From Christensenella sp. UBA3700 (lineage in GTDB: Bacteria; Bacillota; Clostridia; Christensenellales; UBA3700), in contig DFIJ01000155.1 of assembly GCA_002372775.1 (NCBI GenBank), positions 1 to 5,819 of the forward strand: a DNA stretch of 5,819 bases, written 5' to 3'. A model generated the notes under the pieces. That model searched no databases. It was not told the origin of the DNA and was given only the letters and a program-made list of their open reading frames with translations. The position numbers and the translations under genes are program-made. The first letter of the stretch is position 1. Each line of letters starts with the position of its first letter. Shown piece after piece: positions 1-5,819 of this stretch.

Positions 1-283
1 TCTTTGCTCCTACGTGATTAATTACGCTCGCACTTGCTGTATATGTATAAGCTGAAGTAATGACCTCATCGCCAGGGCCTACTCCTAAAACTCTTAAAAC
101 TAGTTCTAATCCTGCTGTTGCGGAATTTAAGCAAACCGCCTTGGATGTACCACAATACGCAGCAATCCTCCTTTCGAATTCCTTTGTTTTTGGTCCTGTT
201 GTAATCCAACCAGATTTTAAAGTATCAACAACAGCTTCAATTTCTTTATCAGTAATATCTGGTGGTGAAAATGATATTTTCAT
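1..283 (-). CDS. DegT/DnrJ/EryC1/StrS-family PLP aminotransferase, N-terminal part (partial at window edge)
   Basis: Family members move an amino group, usually from glutamate, onto a keto group of a nucleotide-linked sugar, using PLP in the cytoplasm. Only the first 94 residues are visible; the gene runs off the left edge. They match the family N-terminus well: FSPPDI at 5-10, the SGWITTGPKTKEFE stretch at 24-37, the small-residue NSATAGLELVL segment at 53-63 (the region that holds the PLP phosphate in this family), then GPGDEVI at 69-75 and the YTYTASAS segment at 79-86. The PLP-binding lysine lies well beyond the visible part, so catalytic competence cannot be judged. The ATG at 281-283 follows a GAGGAG ribosome binding site by 7 nt. 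The gene starts 15 nt after the GNAT gene and is co-directional with it, so it is probably the next operon gene. The family call is firm. The sugar substrate (ArnB-like, PseC-like, perosamine synthase-like or other) cannot be told from this fragment. Confidence 0.93.
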   Translation of the reverse strand, partial: MKISFSPPDITDKEIEAVVDTLKSGWITTGPKTKEFERRIAAYCGTSKAVCLNSATAGLELVLRVLGVGPGDEVITSAYTYTASASVINHVGAK

Positions 284-290
284 TATTTAT

Positions 291-296
291 CTCCTC
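291..296 (-). promoter_or_regulatory. Ribosome binding site of the DegT-family aminotransferase gene
   Basis: The minus strand reads GAGGAG, 7 nt before the ATG at 281-283. It sits in the 15-nt gap after the GNAT stop codon and supports the chosen start. The gap is too short for a separate promoter or terminator. Confidence 0.8.
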
Positions 297-298
297 TT

Positions 299-1120
299 TT
301 ACCACATCTCGTAGAAACGTATTCCACGAATGCCTTCTATGCTATTCCCATTGAGTGATTTAACAACAACTCCTGGGCATCTATCTTTTTCAACAATATT
401 CTTACTAGAATCTACTATTATATAGTCGCACGCTTCGTCGTATTTAATATCCGCATTAACATGTTCTGATACGATTTTGCCGTCCTCAAGCAAAAAATAT
501 CCTATTTTCTCGTCATCTTTTTCTATAAAGAATAGTTTTCCATTATCAGCGAAGACTTCCCTTAACCTAGTTTTAGTTTGGTCTAAGCTTCTTTGTTGAG
601 CCACTAAGCTCTCGTTTTCTGCTAAAAATAACTTGTATACTTGTTTTGCATCATTAATTGTTCCCTCAATTATATTCATTCCGTTAGGAACAATCGTGCC
701 TTTCTTATAAGAAAAGAACGTAAGAGGCTCAAAACCGAATCTAGAATAAAACCCATATAATTCATAATTAGCTGGGCATAATAGCAAGTAGTCATATTCT
801 TTTTTTAAATGTTCAAAAGAGTTTTCTATCACTTTTCTAGAGAATCCTTGATTTCTAAATTTCTCTTCTGTTGCAACACCAAACATAAATGCAACTTTTT
901 GGAATATTCCGTCAATGCTTAGCAACTTTTCTCGAACAAATGCACAGGATACAACCTGATTATTATAAACCCCTATTGAAAGAGCTTTTATGCTTTGAAA
1001 CACAACATCACAAAACTTATCACTATCTTTAAATGTTCTCTTATATAAATCCCTAGCCTGTCTAAACCAAGGATCATCAATAGATATGTTAGTTTTTATG
1101 TTATTGTAATAAAGTTGCAT
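299..1120 (-). CDS. GNAT-family N-acetyltransferase (Eis-like two-part architecture possible)
   Basis: A 273-residue cytoplasmic protein with no signal peptide or membrane segment. Residues about 1-135 form a GNAT fold. The acetyl-CoA-binding motif A lies at about 79-98, with R89-x-x-G92-x-S94 matching the R/Q-x-x-G-x-G/A pyrophosphate loop except that Ser fills the last small position. Motif B ends in the typical FYSRFGFEP (124-132). Residues about 150-273 are not a standard GNAT tail. They look like a degenerate second domain (acidic helix, then FFIEKDDEKIGYFLLEDG at 197-214), which recalls the tandem GNAT layout of Eis-like proteins, but that resemblance is by eye only. The ATG shares one base with the upstream stop codon (TAATG) and has no clear ribosome binding site, so translation is probably coupled to the GlmU-C/GlmM gene. 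Its place between that gene and a sugar aminotransferase suggests an amino-sugar or glycan acetyl acceptor. The substrate is unknown; an amine on a peptide or small molecule is equally possible. Confidence 0.85.
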   Translation of the reverse strand: MQLYYNNIKTNISIDDPWFRQARDLYKRTFKDSDKFCDVVFQSIKALSIGVYNNQVVSCAFVREKLLSIDGIFQKVAFMFGVATEEKFRNQGFSRKVIENSFEHLKKEYDYLLLCPANYELYGFYSRFGFEPLTFFSYKKGTIVPNGMNIIEGTINDAKQVYKLFLAENESLVAQQRSLDQTKTRLREVFADNGKLFFIEKDDEKIGYFLLEDGKIVSEHVNADIKYDEACDYIIVDSSKNIVEKDRCPGVVVKSLNGNSIEGIRGIRFYEMW

Positions 1121-1122
1121 TA
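1118..1122 (-). promoter_or_regulatory. TAATG stop/start overlap coupling the fusion gene to the GNAT gene
   Basis: On the minus strand the TAA of the GlmU-C/GlmM gene (1120-1122) shares its last base with the ATG of the GNAT gene (1118-1120). The preceding bases (CTAAGATA) contain no convincing Shine-Dalgarno sequence. Re-initiation by terminating ribosomes is the likely mode, tying GNAT yield to that of the fusion protein. The overlap is seen directly; coupling is inferred. Confidence 0.7.
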
Positions 1123-3192
1123 TATCTTAGATTCAATATACTCTTTCATTTTCTTCGCTATACTACGAGCCATTTCCTCGTTCTCACATTCAGCCATAAT
1201 ACGAATCTTAGGCTCTGTTCCACTAGCTCTAAGAAGAACCCTTCCTTTATCTCCCATTTCAGATTCTACTTCTTTAATAAAGTCCTTTACAGATGAATCT
1301 GACATGATTTCCTTCTTTTTATCAGTAATAATGTTTATATTCTCTTGAGGATAATGAACCGAGTCATCTAATTCAGCTAACGTTTTATTTGTATTCTTAA
1401 TAAGTTTTGCCAAATATAGACCTGCCAAAATTCCATCTCCTGTATTAGAGAATTCTCTTAGAATAATATGACCTGATTGTTCTCCACCTACTAGCAAGTT
1501 TTCTCTTAGCATTCTTTCAACCACAAAGTGATCTCCAATATCTGTTCTTTCTAGTTTTATACCTATTTTATTTAGAGATTTCTCAACTCCCATATTAGTA
1601 TGTAGAGTACCTACTACTGTATCATTGTTTAGTTTACCTTGTTCCTTAAGATGTCTTCCTATAATATAGATAATGCTATCTCCGTCAACCTTTTTACCAT
1701 TACTATCAACGGCAATCACTCTATCAGCATCACCATCAAAGCATAGTCCTATGTCTGCCTTATGCTCTAAGACCTTAGAAACAATAAACTCTGGATGTAA
1801 TGCTCCGCAGCCATCATTAATCTTATGTCCATCGGATTCTGTATTATAAGCTACACAATCTGCACCTAATCTATCAAACACACTCTTGGCTGTTTTTGAT
1901 ATAGCGCCATTCGAACAGTCCAATACAATTCTTAATCCATCTAAATTGCCTATTAAATTACATAAATCATCTAGATACTCTCTTGTATAATCTCCGCCTT
2001 GCTCTATAGTGCCTTTTATCGCAGAAGAATAAACTTTTCCCTCGTCTATATGTTTTTCTATTTCTATTTCCTCAATATTCTCAAGTTTTCTTCCATTGTA
2101 ATCAAAAACTTTGATACCATTGTATTGCCAAGGGTTATGCGAAGCAGTAATCGCAACACCATAATTAGCCTTGTTATCCACCGTAGTGAACGCAACATTC
2201 GGAGTAGTTACAACACCTAAGTCAATAACACTTGCTCCAGCCTCTGTAATACCATCAATTAAAGCTTTTGCTAACAAATCTCCACTTGGACGATTATCTC
2301 TACCGACAACTATTGTTCCACCGTCTGACGAATACCCCAATCTATTGCCACACAAATATGCGATATTCTCATTAATATCTTTGCCAAATTCTCCACGGAT
2401 TCCATCTGTTCCAAAATATTTTTTTACATACATAGGTTTATTGTATTTACTTCTATTCTCCTTTACAGTCTCTCTACTTCTACCTATACACATACAGTTC
2501 TTAGGCAAATCAACAGTTACCGTTGTTCCCGCTGCTATATATGCATTATCTGAAATAGTAACAGGGGCCACAACATTACTGTTGCTTCCGATAAATACGC
2601 TATTACCAACAACACTTCTATGCTTATTCTTTCCATCGTAATTAATAAATATTGAACCACAACCAATATTGCAATTTGTACCAATATCCACGTCGCCTAT
2701 ATAAGCAAGATGTGCTGCCTTAGTGCCCATTCCTAATGTACTGTTCTTTATCTCGACATAGTTTCCAATTCTGCATCCACTGCCGACAATACTATTTGTG
2801 TGAACATGAGCATTTGGGCCTACTGTTGTTTTTGTTCCAATTTCGCAATTAGATAAAACACTTGCAGTAATCTTTACATCGTCACCTATTTTTGCATTTT
2901 CAATGATATTACCTGCCTCTAATATACAATTCTTACCGATTTGAGTATTACCTCTTAAATAATTATTTGCGTATATTTGCACGCCAGGGCTAATCTCTAC
3001 ATCTTTATCTATAAAAACATTTTCGAAATCTCTAAAGATAACACCATTTTGTGCGTGTTTCCTAATAATTGAATTTCTAATAAGTTTCATTACTTTTTGA
3101 ACATCATCAACATCGGTTAGATCATATCCTACAGATAAGTCCTCTTTTGTCAAATCTACACCTAGGTATTCTTTTACTAAAATATGCTTCAT
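1120..3192 (-). CDS. Fusion protein: GlmU-type glucosamine-1-P acetyltransferase domain + phosphoglucosamine mutase (GlmM)
   Basis: A 690-residue cytoplasmic protein joining two consecutive steps of UDP-GlcNAc synthesis. Residues about 24-52 resemble the helical linker that follows the GlmU uridylyltransferase domain; that domain itself is missing. Residues about 58-240 are a left-handed beta-helix of hexapeptide repeats matching the GlmU C-terminal acetyltransferase. Aligned by eye to E. coli GlmU, H161 is the catalytic His363, and K149, Y164, N175, N184, K190, S203, A221 and R238 match K351, Y366, N377, N386, K392, S405, A423 and R440; H131 replaces Arg333. After a linker at about 241-256, GlmM begins at KKYFGTDGIRG (257-267) and is complete: phosphoserine loop TASHNP (S351), metal loop DGDADR (486-491), sugar-binding GGEQSGH (569-575) and phosphate-binding RASGTEP (655-661). 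Its 434 residues are slightly shorter than a usual GlmM (about 445-450). The ATG lies 8 nt after the chain-length gene, with AAGG (3199-3202) as a weak ribosome binding site. A separate GlmM start at M254 has no such site. The last residues are intact, so the reading frame appears whole. Confidence 0.93.
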   Translation of the reverse strand: MKHILVKEYLGVDLTKEDLSVGYDLTDVDDVQKVMKLIRNSIIRKHAQNGVIFRDFENVFIDKDVEISPGVQIYANNYLRGNTQIGKNCILEAGNIIENAKIGDDVKITASVLSNCEIGTKTTVGPNAHVHTNSIVGSGCRIGNYVEIKNSTLGMGTKAAHLAYIGDVDIGTNCNIGCGSIFINYDGKNKHRSVVGNSVFIGSNSNVVAPVTISDNAYIAAGTTVTVDLPKNCMCIGRSRETVKENRSKYNKPMYVKKYFGTDGIRGEFGKDINENIAYLCGNRLGYSSDGGTIVVGRDNRPSGDLLAKALIDGITEAGASVIDLGVVTTPNVAFTTVDNKANYGVAITASHNPWQYNGIKVFDYNGRKLENIEEIEIEKHIDEGKVYSSAIKGTIEQGGDYTREYLDDLCNLIGNLDGLRIVLDCSNGAISKTAKSVFDRLGADCVAYNTESDGHKINDGCGALHPEFIVSKVLEHKADIGLCFDGDADRVIAVDSNGKKVDGDSIIYIIGRHLKEQGKLNNDTVVGTLHTNMGVEKSLNKIGIKLERTDIGDHFVVERMLRENLLVGGEQSGHIILREFSNTGDGILAGLYLAKLIKNTNKTLAELDDSVHYPQENINIITDKKKEIMSDSSVKDFIKEVESEMGDKGRVLLRASGTEPKIRIMAECENEEMARSIAKKMKEYIESKI

Positions 3193-3198
3193 AATAAA

Positions 3199-3202
3199 CC
3201 TT
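3199..3202 (-). promoter_or_regulatory. Weak ribosome binding site of the GlmU-C/GlmM fusion gene
   Basis: AAGG on the minus strand overlaps the stop codon of the chain-length gene and lies 6 nt before the ATG at 3190-3192. It is much weaker than the sites of the first and last junctions, so this gene may partly rely on ribosomes finishing the upstream gene. Confidence 0.5.
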
Positions 3203-4535
3203 ATTCTTTCACAGCTAGTCTAACTGTTTCCTTCTTTTCTTTTTGCTTTGTAACATATAGTGCCACAACAAACAATATTACCAATAGAACCAAATCGATA
3301 AGCATAATAACAGTCATTCCAAAAGTTTCACCTACTTCCTTCTGGACAGTATCTTTTTCGTATACAATAGACGATAAAACACCATTATTATTATAATCTT
3401 CTACTGTTTGTTCAAGAGAAGCACAAGCTTCATTATAATTTGAAATAAAGCTGTTAAACATTGCTTGAATTGTGGCATTAGCAGACTCAGAAGAATCTTG
3501 AGAACCATAAGCAGTCTTTATAGTTTGCCATTTTGCCAATTCCTGCTTTACTTGACTATATTCTTCTTGTAATTGGTTATATGTCTCTAAATACTTATAG
3601 TAGTCAGTATTAATAGCAACTTCACCGGTAGCATAATTATTGATTACTGGCTTAACGTTTTGCAATAATTCCGCATATTGTGTAATTCTAGCACTTAAAG
3701 TAGATTCCTTTTGAGATAAATAACTTACTTGATTTGTTGCATAATCCAATTCTGAACTAGAAATAGAAGTAGAATTGTTTGCAACAGCTTTAGTAGCTAT
3801 GTAAGAATATATTGAGTTCAACTCATTCTCTAACATAGAAATATTAGTCTTTAACATTTTGATGCTTGTTTTACTAACACTGGAATTAAAGCCCACTAAA
3901 TCTTCTGAAGCAGAATTTAAGAATTCGCTATATGTTTCCAAATTGCTTGATAATTTATTATACACTTGAAGATAATTGTCTAATTTGTAATCCTCAGAAA
4001 TTTGAGTATCAAAACTGACATTATATGAATAACTTGATTTAATATAATCAAGAGCATTCTTTACAATGAATTTTAAAATGGATTCATATTGAGATTTCGA
4101 TAAATCAAATTTATTATTCTTTCGAATCGCCACCTTTACTATTGAAGGATATTCATTACCTTTAGTGTCTGTCATTGAACTAACAGTAGTCACTCCAATA
4201 TTACCTTTAAGGCCTGAACTCAATAATCTGCCTTGATCCTCACTAGAAAAGCCACACTCTTTAATAGCAGCTCTTAGAACAACATCTGATTTCACAATTT
4301 CAACAATATTCGAAGACAAACTCAACCCTTCACTCGAATTTATACTATCTGTAGTAAACGCGATTTTAGTAGTGTACTCTACGGGAGATGTTAAAGACCT
4401 AACAACCACCATTAATGAAGTTGCTACTATTAAACCTATTAAGCAATAAATTAATACTCTAACCCAACCTTTCTTAGTTAATCTAAAGATTTCTTCAAAA
4501 GTAATTTCCTTTTGATTTAAAACGTTATCTTCCAT
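3201..4535 (-). CDS. Wzz/chain-length-determinant-like polysaccharide co-polymerase
   Basis: A 444-residue protein with the two-membrane-segment layout of Wzz-type polysaccharide co-polymerases, which set polymer length together with a Wzy polymerase. The short cytoplasmic N-terminus (about 1-22, with EITFEEIFRLTKKGW resembling the start of Wzz proteins) leads to a first membrane segment at about 24-45. A roughly 360-residue extracytoplasmic region follows, then a second membrane segment at about 407-428 and a short basic tail (KQKEKK at 430-435). The outer domain is rich in Ser, Asn, Thr and Tyr, with heptad-like helical stretches at about 183-245 and 262-342 that probably form the long hairpin of this family. 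Two usual features are not seen: a proline-rich stretch just before the second membrane segment, and a C-terminal tyrosine-kinase domain or tyrosine cluster. AGGAGG lies 5 nt before the ATG, and the start overlaps the polymerase gene by 11 nt, which supports joint function. The topology and context make the call likely; the sequence itself is divergent. Confidence 0.75.
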   Translation of the reverse strand: MEDNVLNQKEITFEEIFRLTKKGWVRVLIYCLIGLIVATSLMVVVRSLTSPVEYTTKIAFTTDSINSSEGLSLSSNIVEIVKSDVVLRAAIKECGFSSEDQGRLLSSGLKGNIGVTTVSSMTDTKGNEYPSIVKVAIRKNNKFDLSKSQYESILKFIVKNALDYIKSSYSYNVSFDTQISEDYKLDNYLQVYNKLSSNLETYSEFLNSASEDLVGFNSSVSKTSIKMLKTNISMLENELNSIYSYIATKAVANNSTSISSSELDYATNQVSYLSQKESTLSARITQYAELLQNVKPVINNYATGEVAINTDYYKYLETYNQLQEEYSQVKQELAKWQTIKTAYGSQDSSESANATIQAMFNSFISNYNEACASLEQTVEDYNNNGVLSSIVYEKDTVQKEVGETFGMTVIMLIDLVLLVILFVVALYVTKQKEKKETVRLAVKE

Positions 4536-5819
4536 TTTTTCCTCCTAAGTGTTCATTCTTATGTTTCATTAATCTTAATTCTAAACGATTATATATTAAC
4601 GATTGTTCTTGTTTTGTATATATCTCATATGCCGCTATAACAACCGCAACGTATGCCAAATGAGGATAACCTGTTGTTCCTCCGGTGTTTAACATATTAT
4701 ATCCATAAAAACCTATTAACATTGCAATAACCATATATCCAAAGAAATTCATTTCCTCAAAAACTGTTTGAAATAATCTAAAATAATAATAAACAAAACA
4801 TACAATTCCCACGAATCCCATAGAACCTGCTATCTGCAAAATGACATTGTGGAACATGTACATCCCTGTATCATCATACATATCAAAAGTGCCCCTATAG
4901 GTTAACCCTGTTCCAAAGACAGGGAACTCAAAAAAGCAACCTATCGCTTCTCTGTATAATTCTAATCTACCGCTATCCGCCATCCCATCATGGAAAATTA
5001 GATTCCATGCTGTCTTTAGTTTATTTAGGCCAAAAATAATAGCGAGAATCATAAGTACAGCAAAGCCAATTCCAACGTATAAAAACTGGATTCTCTTCTT
5101 CTTATCCGACCTAATTAATGTGATGATTATACAAATACCAAATTCTAAAAACGCAAATATAGTACCACCACGAGAAGTTGTAGCACATATACAGCCTAAA
5201 ATAATCGTAGATAGCACAACATAAACATATTGTTTCCAATTATTTGTTGAGCAGAATAGATAAAAGCCAAAAGGAATAACTATAAGAAGCAAATTGGCAA
5301 CGGTATTAGAAATTCCCCATCCCAAATGTGGTATCTTAGTTGAATTTGCTGCAAACATTGCATCCCAATTCTTAATATAAAAAGTGCCCATTTGTATTGT
5401 AACTAAAATCCCAAAGAAAATAAGAGCTTTTGCTATATATTCCAATATATTCTTTTCCTCTGGCATTTTAGATAAATTAATAATTAAAAGATAGAAAATA
5501 AGTGGAACCATCCCAATTAAGAACGCCGCTATTATAGTTTTACTTCCATCTTTAGGCAATCTTGATCCAACGCCACCTAACAAACAAGCAATAAAAACAA
5601 GAATCATCGAAAATGACATCTTGCCAAACTTAAATTCAGCAACTCTATACCAATAAAAATGAAAACCAATTGATAATAAAACGGGAGTTAGATAGCAAAC
5701 TATAATTACACCTAAATTATCTGGCACTTTTGGTTGCGAGATAACTGCCACTGCCATCAATAATATCGGAATTATAGGTGTTACATCTCTTTGTATAATT
5801 AAAATAGCACATGCTAATA
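4525..5819 (-). CDS. O-antigen ligase/Wzy-type polysaccharide polymerase (5' end beyond window)
   Basis: A polytopic inner-membrane protein of the O-antigen ligase/polymerase superfamily (Wzy_C-like), which joins lipid-linked repeat units, or ligates glycan to an acceptor, on the outer face of the membrane. About 430 codons are visible; the frame stays open to the right edge with hydrophobic codons, so the true start lies outside. The in-frame ATG at 5758-5760 has no ribosome binding site and is probably internal. Counting from the first complete codon, about ten to twelve membrane segments are visible, among them roughly 36-53, 66-83, 93-114, 128-147, 169-189, 196-212, 218-235, 245-263, 322-346, 358-374 and 383-399. 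Family hallmarks are TSRGG (214-218) at a membrane edge, a large outer loop (264-321) with DSGRLELYREA (281-291, R284) and FPVFGTG (298-304), and the HN pair (323-324) opening a segment containing MGFVG. The end overlaps the chain-length gene by 11 nt. Polymerase is favoured over ligase because of that partner, but the two cannot be separated by sequence alone. Confidence 0.88.
   Translation of the reverse strand, partial: LACAILIIQRDVTPIIPILLMAVAVISQPKVPDNLGVIIVCYLTPVLLSIGFHFYWYRVAEFKFGKMSFSMILVFIACLLGGVGSRLPKDGSKTIIAAFLIGMVPLIFYLLIINLSKMPEEKNILEYIAKALIFFGILVTIQMGTFYIKNWDAMFAANSTKIPHLGWGISNTVANLLLIVIPFGFYLFCSTNNWKQYVYVVLSTIILGCICATTSRGGTIFAFLEFGICIIITLIRSDKKKRIQFLYVGIGFAVLMILAIIFGLNKLKTAWNLIFHDGMADSGRLELYREAIGCFFEFPVFGTGLTYRGTFDMYDDTGMYMFHNVILQIAGSMGFVGIVCFVYYYFRLFQTVFEEMNFFGYMVIAMLIGFYGYNMLNTGGTTGYPHLAYVAVVIAAYEIYTKQEQSLIYNRLELRLMKHKNEHLGGKNGR
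4541..4546 (-). promoter_or_regulatory. Ribosome binding site of the chain-length gene, inside the polymerase gene
   Basis: A consensus AGGAGG lies 5 nt before the ATG at 4533-4535. It is embedded in the last codons of the polymerase gene, where it encodes part of the LGGKNGR terminus. It fixes the start of the chain-length gene and confirms the 11-nt overlap. Confidence 0.85.

Noticed and set aside
284..298. Gap between the GNAT and aminotransferase genes as a promoter or terminator site
   Set aside because: At 15 nt it holds only the ribosome binding site and is too short for a promoter or hairpin terminator.
60..2220. Other plus-strand open frames at 60-314, 1115-1348 and 1999-2220
   Set aside because: They are antisense to the aminotransferase, fusion and GNAT genes, cross gene junctions without regard to them, and have no recognisable protein features.
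2421..2425. T-run and similar homopolymers considered as intrinsic terminators
   Set aside because: They lie inside coding sequence, no G+C-rich hairpin precedes them on either strand, and A+T-rich codons explain them.
2431..2450. Possible internal start giving a standalone GlmM from M254 of the fusion
   Set aside because: No Shine-Dalgarno sequence precedes this ATG (upstream bases read AATAAACCT), and the frame is continuous with the acetyltransferase domain, so a separate product is not supported by sequence.
2424..2470. Fusion as a frameshift or assembly artefact joining two genes
   Set aside because: Both domains are in one frame with a plausible Lys/Asn/Arg-rich linker, both domain borders are clean, and no stop or repeated sequence marks a junction. 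Reads would be needed for certainty.
2171..2641. Plus-strand open frame of 156 codons
   Set aside because: It lies wholly antisense to the fusion gene, whose conserved GlmU and GlmM motifs fix the minus strand as coding. The plus-strand product shows no recognisable domain.
3184..3396. Plus-strand open frame of 70 codons over the end of the chain-length gene
   Set aside because: It is antisense to the second membrane segment of the chain-length protein; its Ser/Thr/Phe-rich product is typical of a shadow of hydrophobic coding sequence.

Overview
The window is a compact, A+T-rich stretch (about one third G+C by eye) in which all coding is on the minus strand. It reads as the middle of one operon for cell-surface polysaccharide synthesis. 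Strong purine-rich ribosome binding sites, low G+C and the protein flavour suggest a low-G+C Bacillota (Clostridia-like) host. That is an inference; no marker gene fixes the taxon.

In transcription order (right to left) the genes are: (1) an O-antigen ligase/Wzy-type polytopic membrane polymerase, 5' end cut by the right edge (4525-5819); (2) a Wzz/chain-length-determinant-like protein with two membrane segments and a large extracytoplasmic domain (3201-4535); (3) a 690-residue fusion of the GlmU C-terminal acetyltransferase domain with a complete phosphoglucosamine mutase, GlmM (1120-3192); (4) a GNAT-family acetyltransferase (299-1120); (5) the N-terminal 94 residues of a DegT/DnrJ/EryC1/StrS-family PLP aminotransferase, cut by the left edge (1-283). 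Gene junctions are an 11-nt overlap, an 8-nt gap, a 1-nt TAATG overlap and a 15-nt gap. No promoter, terminator, RNA gene, mobile element or repeat array was recognised, and no stretch over 300 nt lacks a gene.

The standout is the GlmU-C/GlmM fusion. GlmM turns glucosamine-6-P into glucosamine-1-P, and the GlmU C-terminal domain acetylates glucosamine-1-P to GlcNAc-1-P. The protein therefore joins two consecutive steps of UDP-GlcNAc synthesis, while the uridylyltransferase domain that normally precedes the acetyltransferase is absent. Nearly all expected catalytic residues of both halves are present; one phosphate-contacting Arg of the acetyltransferase site is His. Beside a polymerase and a chain-length protein, the fusion probably supplies amino-sugar precursor for the polymer, with the GNAT and aminotransferase as candidates for further sugar modification.
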